A stretch of 64,000 bases of DNA from Notolepis coatsorum (Eukaryota; Chordata; Actinopteri; Aulopiformes; Paralepididae): NCBI GenBank assembly GCA_963971535.1, contig CAXASK010002026.1:478764-542763 (forward strand), given 5' to 3'. Below, piece by piece: positions 33,519 to 46,800 of this stretch. The position numbers and the translations under genes are program-made. The notes under the pieces are model-generated. The model was not told where the DNA came from and did not search any database. It saw only the letters and a program-made list of their open reading frames with translations. Every line of letters starts with the position of its first letter. Positions within the stretch are counted from its first letter, which is position 1.

Positions 33519-35607
33519 GTGACGCATCGTTTATTATTATTACTTTTGTTGCACTGTACATTTTTTTTTTTTTTAATCTATTCTATTTTACTATTTTATT
33601 GCACTGCACTATTGCACTATTTTACTCTGTCTATTTTATCTTACTCTTTTTATTATTGTCTATTTAAAACTGAATCAAACGATAAACAACAAGGTGGCCT
33701 GTTGGGATGTTAGATCCTAATGTGAAAAACTGTGATTTTATACGTCTGCACTCATTATTATCATTATTATTATTCTGACACAATGACTCTGATCAAGTGA
33801 AGTATCTTGTATTATTATTCTGACACAATGACTCAGCCTAGGTGCAGTATTTTTGTATTGTTCTGACACAGAATTCCTATAGACTTAATGTCTACATGCA
33901 ATAGTGACTGTCATTATGTAAACGTTATTCAAACTATGCAATAGTACCGTTCTGAGCAGATGGTGTCGTTGTGTACTGAGAGTTATTCAACGTCCCCCAC
34001 ATCATACTAATGTCCTCAGGAAGAGCCGGCTGAGTGCCTGGCTTACCGTCTGGGAAGTGACGTTAAACCCTCTGCCATTATGACAATAATGCCTTTTATG
34101 ATATTACATAAATACAATACGCGAGCGAGCCAGCCCAAATAAAAACATAACCACCGTCCAAATGGCTGCTAAACGTAACCTCTGATGTAACCTGTTATTA
34201 AACCATGTCTCCTCTGTCGTACTGTATCGCGTTCTAATGTAACCTGTTATTAACCCTTTCACTACCACACTACAGAAGGTTAACCCTTTCACTACTACAC
34301 TACAGCCGGTTAACCGTCTGTAGTGTGGTAGTGAAAGGGTTAACCGTCTGTAGTGTGGTAGTGAAAGGGTTAACCGTCTGTAGTGTGGTAGTGAAAGGTT
34401 AACATTCTGTAGTGTGGTAGTGAAAGGGTTAACCTTCTGTAGTGTGGTAGTGAAAGGTTAACCTTCTGTAGTGTGGTAGTGAAAGGGTTAACATTATGTA
34501 GTGTGGTAGTGAAAGGTTAACCTGCTGTACTGTGGTAGTGAAAGGGTTAACCATCTGTGGTGTGGTAGTGAAAGGGTTAACCATCTGTAGTGTGGTAGTG
34601 AAAGGGTTAACCGTATGTAGTGTGGTAGTGAAAGGGTTAACCGTCTGTAGTGTGGTAGTGAAAGGGTTAACCTTCTGTAGTGTGGTAGTGAAAGGGTTAA
34701 CTGTCTGTAGTGTGGTAGTGAAAGGGTTAACATGCTGTAGTGTGGTAGTGAAAGGGTTAACCTTCTGTAGTGTGGTAGTGAAAGGGTTAACTGTCTGTAG
34801 TGTGGTAGTGAAAGGGTTAACATGCTGTAGTGTGGTAGTGAAAGGGTTAACCATCTGTAGTGTGGTAGTGAAAGGGTTAACCGTATGTAGTGTGGTAGTG
34901 AAAGGGTTAACCGTATGTAGTGTGGTAGTGAAAGGATTAACCTTCTGTAGTGTGGTAGTGAAAGGGTTAACCGTCTGTAGTGTGGTAGTGAAAGGGTTAA
35001 CATGCTGTAGTGTGGTAGTGAAAGGGTTAACCAGCTGTAGTGTGGTAGTGAAGGGTTAACCTTCTGTAATGTGGTAGTGAAAGGTTAACCTTCTGTAGTG
35101 TGGTAGTGAAAAGGTTAACCTTCTGTAGTGTGGTAGTGAAAGGTTAACCTTCTGTAGTGTGGTAGTGAAATGGTTAACTGTCTGTAGTGTGGTAGTGAAA
35201 GGTTAACCTTCTGTAGTGTGGTAGTGAAAGGGTTAACCGTCTGTAGTGTGGTAGTGAAAGGGTTGACCTTCTGTAGTGTGGTAGTGAAAGGTTAACCTTC
35301 TGTAGTGTGGTAGTGAAAAGGTTAACCTTCTGTAGTGTGGTAGTGAAAGGTTAACCTTCTGTAGTGTGGTGGTGAAAGGTTAACCTTCTGTAGTGTGGTA
35401 GTGAAAAGGTTAACCATATGTAGTGTGGTAGTGAAAAGGTTAACCTTCTGTAGTGTGGTAGTGAAAGGGTTAAACCAGGCTGTGTCTCCTCTGTTGTACT
35501 GTATCGCGTTCCATTACCAATAGTATTTCCCCCGCGACAGATAAAGGGACCGTTGATTTTTGTCGCTTTGATATCCATCCGTGATTCATCGTCTCTGAGC
35601 CGCCGTC

Positions 35608-35648
<41 letters not shown>

Positions 35649-38600
35649 CGCCATGCTTTTACATTGATTGAATATCACAGGGTTTATTTGTGCAACATTT
35701 GATCAGAAGTATTAGAAATATGATTATGTTATGTATCATTATAAATAGAACAAAAGGATTATACGTGGATTAGTCTGTGTTTCGCAGTGAGACAATCTCA
35801 GTAAAAACGGCGTGAGAGGCGCGTCAGGCCTTTTCTCTCTCCGGTATGAATAAAGGAACTACGTGTTCGTGGCAATTCCAGGTGTAGGGGTGGCAGAATA
35901 AACAACAAACAGACGGTAGTGTTTCCTGAAATAATACTTTTCTTTATTCTCTAATAAAACAAACAAACGTGGGCGGCTACGTGGTGCAGTGGGCAAGGCG
36001 CTCACCACGAATACTGGAGACGCTGGGTTCGCCTGTTCGATCCCAGCGCTCCACATTGCTTTCAGTTTAGCTGGTCGTCCGCACTGATACACATTGGCCG
36101 TATTAGGGGGTGGGAAACTGATGGGTGGGGATCGGGCGTTGTGGACAGCGACTCCTACAGGTCGGTTGGTGCGCCTGCGCAGTAGAATCAGGAAGCGACG
36201 GGGGCGGGGCCCCTCCAAAGCGCAGACCCCTGACGCTGAAAGATCGCGCCGCGCAGGTGGAAAGATGCGACTGCTGTTACCTCGAGTATCGGAGGGGACT
36301 TGTGCTATGTATGACTTAGTCCACATTGCAGCCGGCTTGTGGGAGGCAAGAAACAGCGTTTGTGACAGGGGAGGGTTGAATTGGATGATACGAAATTGGG
36401 ATGGGAGAAAAATAGAAAAATGGGAGAAAAAATTGATACAAAAAAAAAAAAATGCACTCTTCTCCTCACTCTCTCTCTCTGACTTCTAATAACACTGTCT
36501 GCCGGGCGGCTTCTCCGCTCTTGGTCTGTCTCCCTGCCCCCGATACGAGAGAGTGAGAGTGGGCTCTTGGTCTGTCTCCCTGCCCCCGATACGAGAGAGT
36601 GAGAGGGTGCTCTTGGTCTGTCTCCCTGCCCCCGATACGAGAGAGTGAGAGTGGGCTCTTGGTCTGTCTCCCTGCCCCCGATACGAGAGAGTGAGAGTGG
36701 GCTCTTGGTCTGTCTCCCTGCCCCCGATACGAGAGAGTGAGAGTGGGCTCTTGGTCTGTCTCCCTGCCCCCGATACGAGAGAGTGAGAGTGGGCTCTTGG
36801 TCTGTCTCCCTGCCCCCGATACGAGAGAGTGAGAGTGGGCTCTTGGTCTGTCTCCCTGCCCCCGATACGAGAGAGTGAGAGTGGGCTCTTGGTCTGTCTC
36901 CCTGCCCCCGATACGAGAGAGTGAGAGTGGGCTCTTGGTCTGTCTCCCTGCCCCCGATACGAGAGAGTGAGAGTGGGCTCTTGGTCTGTCTCCCTGCCCC
37001 GATACGAGAGAGTGAGAGTGGGCTCTTGGTCTGTCTCCCTGCCCCCGATACGAGAGAGTGAGAGTGGGCTCTTGGTCTGTCTCCCTGCCCCCGATACGAG
37101 AGAGTGAGAGTGGGCTCTTGGTCTGTCTCCCTGCCCCGATACGAGAGAGTGAGAGTGGGCTCTTGGTCTGTCTCCCTGCCCCCGATACGAGAGAGTGAGA
37201 GGGTGCTCTTGGTCTGTCTCCCTGCCCCCGATACGAGAGAGTGAGAGGGTGCTCTTGGTCTGTCTCCCTGCCCCCGATACGAGAGAGTGAGAGGGTGCTC
37301 TTGGTCTGTCTCCCTGCCCCCGATACGAGAGAGTGAGAGTGGGCTCTTGGTCTGTCTCCCTGCCCCCGATACGAGAGAGTGAGAGTGGGCTCTTGGTCTG
37401 TCTCCCTGCCCCCGATACGAGAGAGTGAGAGTGGGCTCTTGGTCTGTCTCCCTGCCCCCGATACGAGAGAGTGAGAGGGTGCTCTTGGTCTGTCTCCCTG
37501 CCCCCGATACGAGAGAGTGAGAGTGGGCTCTTGGTCTGTCTCCCTGCCCCCGATACGAGAGAGTGAGAGGGTGCTCTTGGTCTGTCTCCCTGCCCCCGAT
37601 ACGAGAGAGTGAGAGTGGGCTCTTGGTCTGTCTCCCTGCCCCCGATACGAGAGAGTGAGAGTGGGCTCTTGGTCTGTCTCCCTGCCCCCGATACGAGAGA
37701 GTGAGAGTGGGCTCTTGGTCTGTCTCCCTGCCCCCGATACGAGAGAGTGAGAGGGTGCTCTTGGTCTGTCTCCCTGCCCCCGATACGAGAGAGTGAGAGT
37801 GGGCTCTTGGTCTGTCTCCCTGCCCCCGATACGAGAGAGTGAGAGTGGGCTCTTGGTCTGTCTCCCTGCCCCCGATACGAGAGAGTGAGAGTGGGCTCTT
37901 GGTCTGTCTCCCTGCCCCCGATACGAGAGAGTGAGAGTGGGCTCTTGGGGCCCCATTACTGTAAGTTCCCCCTCCTCAACACGATTTGCTAGTTGGTCTT
38001 GATGAATGAATGAATGAATGAATGAATTATGAATGAATTATTTTATTTTGAATGTTTACAAATAAATAAACAAACAAATAATTTTTCGAACATTTTCACA
38101 AATAAACAAACGAAAAGGATAGGTTTGAAGCCGAAGGCTTATAGAGCAACCTATACCCCTAATTCAAAAAAACAAATTCAAAAAAGTTAGTTTTCAAAAT
38201 ATAACAAACAAACAAACAAAATAAATCAACAATCAAAAATCAACAAAAAACTATCCAGAAAAGAAGAAAAAAAAAGTAAAAGTTTGCAAGATAAAACAAA
38301 CAAACAAACAAACAAAAATCAACAATCAACAAACAAACAAAAAAAACGTTCCTGAAAAGAACATAAGCCAACGTAGGAAAAATCTAAAATTCATCTACAA
38401 TACCAGAGTTTCATGGTAGAAAAAAAGATTGTAGGTTAAATTTTACTATAAGATTCTAGAACCCTGTTTTTAAACATCTTTTTAAACTTAAAATGATTGA
38501 ATGAATGATGATTGATGAATGATTGAATGAAACTTAAAACTTGATGGCCTTCTAGCGACAGGTGCGTCTGGAAGCGGACGCCCAAATATGGGCAGCGCCC

Positions 38601-40805
38601 CCCCAGCCATTGGGGGTTGTTGCCACAGTGGCTAATAATGCGTGTGCTCCGCTCCTCCCCCCCCGGCAGGGAGCCAACGCCAAGTTCACCCTGAGGCTGC
38701 TCGGCCCGGGACACATCCTGAGGGTGGTGCCCCAGACGGTACTGAACGAGGCCCAGGTCACCATCCTGGTGGAGGACTCTGCCGCCATGGACTACGAGAA
38801 GTACCAGTTCCTCACCTACAAGGTGGGTCCGTGGGGGCCGCTGGTGTCTTCACTGGCTTTTATAGTGGAAACAAATGTTGATCAAAGTCAAAGTCAAAGT
38901 CAACTTTATTGTAATGTAAGTATAAGTATTGTAACAAAGTGCTCCACGTGGTAAATACACACAGGTCACACAACGTGTTTACAGGAAGGTTTTGGAGTTT
39001 TGTGTATTGTTGGGGTGACTGTTGGGAACTAGGCTACACTGGCACACCTACTTCCAGTGACTGACGCTAAGCTAGGCTAACGGGGCGGCTGTTCCCTAAG
39101 CCTAATGCATGCACAGAGAATAAAAGGGTATGCGTCTGCTCGTCTAACTCCAGGGTAGATGGCAAATAAGCGAATTTCCCAAAAAGTTGGCGTGTTCCTT
39201 TAAATTTACATGTTTTGCTTTAACCCTCCAGTCACCCTTGTCGCAGTTCTGGTCAAAAAGCCCTTTTTTTTTACGTGTGTTTGTGGATAGTGTTGGCTAG
39301 ATTTTATGTATATGCCAGAAAAGTAGCTCAGTATCACATCTTGGACTCACATTACAATAATCCATGTTTGTTTTTTAAAAACAATCACTATTAAGCGCGT
39401 GAACAACAAGTGTCACACCTTTCACCCTAGTCGCAGAACTGGACAGGTTAGGGTTAGAGTTAGAGTAACCACTAACCCTAGGGTAACCACTAACCCTAGG
39501 GTAACCCTAACCCTAACATCCTAACCCTAACCTCCTAAACCTAACCCCAACCCTAACCCTAATTAAAAAAATTGTTAAAATCCTGAAAATGAATAAATAT
39601 TCTATATGTATGGTGAGGACTGAAGTTAATAATGATATTCATGGGGGAGCTCCAGTAGCTCACCACGTACCGCGAGTGCTATTTCAGCGCCGTGGACAAC
39701 CGCGCTCGCGCGGATCTGGGGCTGAGCGCGTTCGAATCCCGGACGGCAGCCGTGCCTTTCCCAGAGTGTCTTCCCCCCCATCTGAACCCTTTCAGCCTGC
39801 TTCTGTCGGTCGAACTTGACCAAGTATGAATGCGAAGAAAAAGCGATAAACGCTAAAAAGAACCAGCTGACTGGTCAAAGTTTAAAAAAAAAAATAATGA
39901 TATTCATGAAAGAAAATTGGAACAATACATGAAAAAGAGATGTTTTTACCGAGATCGCCGTTTCGGTCACTAGGGAGACCGGTAGTGGGTTTTTTGAAGG
40001 GTGACTCGAGGGTTAACATTCTGTGCTGCACGTCCCTCCCTCAGCTGCTGGCGGTGGAGGTGGACACCCCCGAGCGGTTCAGCGCCACGGCGGACATCGT
40101 CATCCACCTGCTGGACACCAACGACAACGCGCCCCGCTTCTCCTCGGAGTACTACATCGCCCGGATCCCAGAGAACTCGCCCGGGGGCTCCAACGTGGTG
40201 TCTGTGACGGTGAGCGGCCCTGGCTGCAGATACACCAAATATATATATATTAGGGATGTCCGATATTATCGGCCGATATCGGCAGTAAAATGTGATATCG
40301 GAAAATATCGGTATCGGTTAAAAAAATAAAATAAACAATAACAATATTTGTTATATATATATCCAGTGAAATTATTAGTTACCTGAAATTATTCCGTTTT
40401 TTGTAGTGGGAAACCCTGCATATATCGGTATCGGTTGATATCGGTTGATATCGGTATCGGAAATTAAGAGTTGGACAATATCGGAATATCGGTATCGGTA
40501 AAAAAGCCAATATCGAGCATCCCTACCAAATATATATATATATTTTTTATTTATATATATTTTTTATTTATAAATATCCTCAAACTAAATCCTCAATTTG
40601 AATAAAGTGATTCATCTGATTAAATTAGTCATTTTTTTTTTTTTTTAACAACTTTCCAGCCCCAGCACAGGGAGAAGCCCCAGCCCAACTAAATCAATTA
40701 AATCAACTTTCTTTAATGAATATAACTCATCAGAGGGTCATGTGACCTTGTCCTGGCGGGGGGGGGGGGGGGGGGGGGGGACAGCGAGGGTCATGTGACT
40801 AAATG

Positions 40806-40842
<37 letters not shown>

Positions 40843-43800
40843 ATTCAATTTATAGTGCACTCTACATTTGGAAACCAAATCTCAGGGTGCTATACAGGGT
40901 AAAAACATAGACTTTAAAAACATAGGCAATTAAAAAAAACAAGGCATAAAAACCATAGAAAAAAGGGATAAAACACACACAAGGCATGTATAAGATAAAA
41001 AGGTTAAAACTAAGAGAAGGCTTTTGTGAAGAGGTGCGTTTGTAGTCCTCTTTTAAACAGCAGTACGGTGAAGCCTCCGACTCCCAGAATGCCTAGCTAG
41101 ACGCACGGTCCTGATGATCTGCAGCCTGCAGCAGGTATCCAGTCCGAACTACTAACATTATTTTCCTTTCTTTTGTCCACAGGCAACAGATCCAGACTCA
41201 GGGCTCTGGGGGGAGGTCAAGTACTCTATCTACGGCTCGGGGGCTGATCTGTGAGTACAGCGTCCCTCTCTCTCTCCCTCTTTCTGCACGCGCTCCGTCA
41301 GGAACCGTATCACGGAGATCTGTGGCACTTATGGTTCTGAACGGGGTGAAGAAGGTTGTTTTATTGGCAACGTACACAAGGAGCCTATCCCTCCTAGTTA
41401 CACACAGTCCTCATATCCCTCCTAGTTACACACAGTCCTCATATCCCTCCTAGTTACACACAGTCCTCATATCCCTCCTAGTTACACACAGTCCTCATAT
41501 CCCTCCTAGTGACACACAGTCCTCATATCCCTCCTAGTTACACACAGTCCTCATATCCCTCCTAGTTACACACAGTCCTCACATCCCTCCTAGTTACACA
41601 CAGTCCTCATATCCCTCCTAGTTACACACAGTCCTCATATCCCTCCTAGTTACACACAGTCCTCATATCCCTCCTAGTTACACACAGTCCTCACATCCCT
41701 CCTAGTTACACACAGTCCTCATATCCCTCCTAGTTACACACAGTCCTCATATCCCTCCTAGTGACACACAGTCCTCATATCCCTCCTAGTTACACACAGT
41801 CCTCATATCCCTCCTAGTTACACACAGTCCTCACATCCCTCCTAGTTACACACAGTCCTCATATCCCTCCTAGTTACACACAGTCCTCATATCCCTCCTA
41901 GTTACATACAGTCCTCATATCCCTCCTAGTTACACACAGTCCTCACATCCCTCCTAGTTACACACAGTCCTCATATCCCTCCTAGTTACATACAGTCCTC
42001 ATATCCCTCCTAGTTACACACAGTCCTCACATCCCTCCTAGTGACACACAGTCCTCATATCCCTCCTAGTTACACACGGTCCTCATATCCCTCCTAGTTA
42101 CACACAGTCCTCATATCTCTCCTAGTTACACACAGTCCTCATATCCCTCCTAGTTACACACAGTCCTCATATCCCTCCTAGTTACATACAGTCCTCATAT
42201 CCCTCCTAGTTACACACAGTCCTCATATCCCTCCTAGTTACACACAGTCCTCATATCCCTCCTAGTTACACACAGTCCTCATATCTCTCCTAGTTACACA
42301 CAGTCCTCATATCCCTCCTAGTTACACACACACAGTCCTCATATCCCTCCTAGTTACACACAGTCCTCATATCCCTCCTAGTTACACACAGTCCTCATAT
42401 CCCTCCTAGTTACACACAGTCCTCATATCCCTCCTAGTGACACACAGTCCTCATATCCCTCCTAGTTACACACAGTCCTCATATCCCTCCTAGTTACACA
42501 CAGTCCTCATATCCCTCCTAGTGACACACAGTCCTCATATCCCTCCTAGTGACACACATTCCATCACATATGCTTTTCATCAGAGAGGTCAGAGGTCAGA
42601 GGGCAGGGTCACCTGCAGTGCAGCACCCCCTGGAGCAGTTTATGGGGTTCAGTGCCTTGCTCAAGTTTCAAGTTTAAGTTTCAAGCTTCAAGCTTTTTTT
42701 TTTTTTTTACCACATTTATAGTGAAATGCTTGGTTCTGTACGACCCACCTGAAATTGTGCGCCATAGAGTAAAAAAAAAATTAAAAAAATTAATAATTAA
42801 AGACCAAACAACAATATACAAAACGAATTATTTTTGTTTACAAAATGCAAAAAGAACTAAACACAAAAATTAGGTAGAAGATGTCGGCAGGATGGTGGGC
42901 GTTGTAGCTGTAATACCAGGGATCCGGGGATCGAACCGGCGGTGGAAAGGAATCCCAACCTGAGGCTGAGCGTGACATAAGAGCAAAATGGCCCGCAGTG
43001 TGAATCGACGGGTCCACATGTGGTGATTATGTGATATGATTATGTGATATGATTATGTGAGTGTGGATTCACAGAGCTGGTGGGGGGAACCAGCTGGCCC
43101 CAGCAGACCGGAATAAAGCCCAGACAAAAAAATAAATAAAAACACAATCGCTTATGCAACATTATTAGTGGCTGAAGTGCTGACTAATATCAACAAGGAG
43201 ATAATGCTATGCCTTTCACACGAGCTGCCTAAAACATCCTCAGCCACTACATGCTATGTACTCTGTGTCTGACAAAGAAATAAAAACTAGTTTTAACCCT
43301 TTCACTACCACACTACAGATGGTTAACCGTCTGTAGTGTGGTAGTAAAAGGTTAACCTTCTGTAGTGTGGTAGTGAAAGGGTTAACCTTCTGTAGTGTGG
43401 TAGTGAAAGGTTAACTTTCTGTAGTGTGGTAGTGAAAGGTTAACCTTCTGTAGTGTGGTAGTGAAAGGGTTAACCGTCTGTAGTGTGGTAGTGAAAGGCT
43501 TTTAACCTTCTGTAGTGTGGTAGTGAAAGGTTAACCTTCTGTAGTGTGGTAGTGAAAGGTTAACCTTCTGTAGTGTGGTAGTGAAAGGTTAACCTTCTGT
43601 AGTGTGGTAGTGAAAGGTTAACCTTCTGTAGTGTGGTAGTGAAGAGGTTAACCTTCTGTAGTGTGGTAGTGAAAGGTTAACCTTCTGTAGTGTGGTAGTG
43701 AAAGGGTTAACCGTCTGTAGTGTGGTAGTGAAAGGTTAACCTTCTGTAGTGTGGTAGTGAAAGGGTTAACCGTCTGTAGTGTGGTAGTGAAAGGGTTAAG

Positions 43801-46800
43801 CAAATCAGAGCAAATAAGTCAGACCCATGTTACTGACCAGACGCTCTATATCAGTGATGGCTGTCAGACCCATGTTACTGACCAGACACTCTGTATCAGT
43901 GATGGCTGTCAGACCCATGTTACTGACCAGACACTCTATATATCAGTGATGGCTGTCAGACCCATGTTACTGACCAGACACTCTATATCAGTGATGGCTG
44001 TCAGACCCATGTTACTGACCAGACACTCTGTATCAGTGATGGCTGTCAGACCCATGTTACTGACCAGACACTCTGTATCAGTGATGGCTGTCAGACCCAT
44101 GTTACTGACCAGACACTCTGTATCAGTGATGGCTGTCAGACCCATGTTACTGACCAGACACTCTGTATCAGTGATGACTGTCAGACCCATGTTACTGACC
44201 AGACACTCTATATCAGTGATGGCTGTCAGACCCATGTTACTGACCAGACACTCTATATCAGTGATGGCTGTCAGACCCATGTTACTGACCAGACACTCTG
44301 TATCAGTGATGGCTGTCAGACCCATGTTACTGACCAGACACTCTATATCAGTGATGGCTGTCAGACCCATGTTACTGATCAGACACTCTGTATCAGTGAT
44401 GGCTGTCAGACCCATGTTACTGACCAGACACTCTGTATCAGTGATGGCTGTCAGACCCATGTTACTGACCAGACACTCTGTATCAGTGATGGCTGTCAGA
44501 CCCATGTTACTGACCAGACACTCTATATCAGTGATGGCTGTCAGACCCATGTTACTGACCAGACACTCTGTATCAGTGATGGCTGTCAGACCCATGTTAC
44601 TGACCAGACACTCTGTATCAGTGATGGCTGTCAGACCCATGTTACTGACCAGACACTCTATATGGCTGATATGGCTGAATGTAGAGCTATTTAACACTTA
44701 GGAAATACCACTTACAGCACCTTTAAATGCACTAGAATTGACGCTTGACTGTACTTACTGTCGCTCTATCGATGAAAGCAATCTTCCTAAAAGACAATCC
44801 TCATAATATGTTTCTTCTATGGCCACACTGAACACGACAATATACTAGAATGTAAATTGAAAGAAGGTAAAAGAGATGTTGACCTGTGTGATAGTTCTAG
44901 AGTTCACTCTGAGGCCATGGAGCCCCAGTTCATCCTAGATGCCAAAGAGTTCATTGCGGACAGAGATGCTATCTTCAGCTTGAAGAACAAAGAAGCCAAA
45001 ACATATACCTTAATCTAATCCAATCTAAATTTGACAGCAAATCCCAGTGATTCTCTTTTCATGTTTGAACTGGTTGCTTTTTCATACATTCACCTCAGCC
45101 TTCCAGAGCATTAGCTGGGTTAGAGAGATTGTATTATTTCCGGGGAAAAGAGGCTCACTCACTCTTTCGCTCACCAGTGAAACCAGTGAGACTTTGCCTT
45201 CACTACTCTCATGCCAAAAGCAGGGCCGGACTGGGGAAATAATTCAGGCTGGGAAATATAGTGCGAAATATAGCCCCAGTCAGGCCACTTTTTAAGCGGG
45301 GGGTCTGGGGGTCCCCCCACCAGGACATTTCTTGTTACAAAGACTTAATCTCCTGCATTCTGGTCCAGGAATTTTTGAATTGTTACCCTTTAAATGCCAG
45401 TGTGTGTGATGGCATCACAAACTATTGTAAAAAAAAAAAAGAAAAAACACACAAACAGTGAAATACTTTCAATATATCAAATGCAAAGTAGATTTTTCTG
45501 GGGGTCATTATTACAGGCTAGCAGGTGTCAATGATTAGCAACAACACTGATTTTGAAAGATTTTTAATCTAAAAATATAAATGATCAGGGCTGAATTTGG
45601 ACTTGAGTAATTTTCGGGTCATCACTTCAGCTCAAGGAAGAGCTGTATCGCTGCTGTTTCAAGGGCAGCTTTTCACGGCAGTGTACTCATTTGAGTACGC
45701 GGTCCAGCTTGACGACCACCCTAGCTGTTCCCATCGCAGCCCCGGCGGTGTTAGAGGCAGAACTAGCGTAACGCGCTGTTTGGGCGTAGAGAGAGCGTAT
45801 GTCAGTGGCCAATCAGATCGCAGAACCCGAACGCGGAACTGCAAGTTTGTTGGTAAAAGACTACACACGTCCGGGCCTGACCAAAAGTAATCATAACTAT
45901 ACCTACCTCATACTACAGTCTAGCCCAGGGGTTCCCAAACTTTTCAGGCCGGGACCCAGAAAATAAGGCGTCAGAGAGCCGCGGCCCAATGCACATCGTC
46001 AGGCTTTTTTTTTTTTTTTTGCCAGGCGACCGATTTTTTAAGCCAAATATCACTTCAATCCTATTAAGTTAGTTCAAGTTAGTTATTCATTTATATGTGC
46101 TATTTATGAGAGGGCTAACTTGTTGCAAAATAATAATGATAATAATAATAGCCTCATTAAAATACTATTGTTGCTTCGGTTGTTTTCAGCGTTTTATGTG
46201 CATAGTCTGTTATTTAGTTTGAAATGTTCGTTGAAATAAGTAGATTTTTCGTTTTTGTTTATTTATTAAGTTAATATAAAACCATATAGTCACATTTTAG
46301 AATAGAATAAAATAGAATTTTAGAATACAACTAGAAACACTGTCCTGGCCTGCTTCTAAGTTCAGTGGCCTGACAATATTTTTTTTTTTTCTTTTTTTTT
46401 TTAAATCATCTCGCGGCCCATCTTTGGGTCGCGACCCCGACTTTGGGAACCACTGGTCTAGCCATATAACTCTGTATGATAGCATGTACAGTAGTGCTGT
46501 ATATACTATATACATTTATATATTTATATTTACCGCATATATATATATCCATATCATACAGATGAAAACTAGCTCATTCGCTAATTCTGGCACATTTACA
46601 TTGATGTGGAAACTGAAGATGTTGATTAATGTGCTCTGTCCCTGGGTAAAATTTATACATATCTGTCTGAATATACCTCCATAGAATCCTTATATATACC
46701 TACGTATACACCTGCATATACCCATATAACTCTGCATGATATCATGTATAATAATGCTGTATATACTGTATATAATCCTTTTTACATATCTGTAGACTAG

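Larger units (their letters stand above)
43270..44727. mobile_element. Fold-back minisatellite B element, copy 2, with nested 30-bp array
   Basis: The inner spacer tctgacaaagaaataaaaac (43268) matches the central loop of copy 1. It is interrupted by the TTAA-bounded 30-bp array, then by 45-bp minisatellite B units, then atgtagagctatttaacac and the inverted end aataccacttacagcacc (44704-44721). The left half of the fold-back is absent. Confidence 0.7.

Noticed and set aside
34429-35059. Repetitive frames such as VVKGLTVCS and [10 protein letters not shown]
   Set aside because: Translation of the 30-bp minisatellite on either strand.
35970-36060. tRNA gene suggested by A- and B-box-like motifs
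   Set aside because: No complete cloverleaf is apparent; the context (long body, A-rich tail) is a tRNA-derived SINE. The same holds for 39644, 56876 and 57225.
36466-37956. 496-codon minus-strand frame
   Set aside because: Product of the 46-bp array cycling through three stop-free phases.
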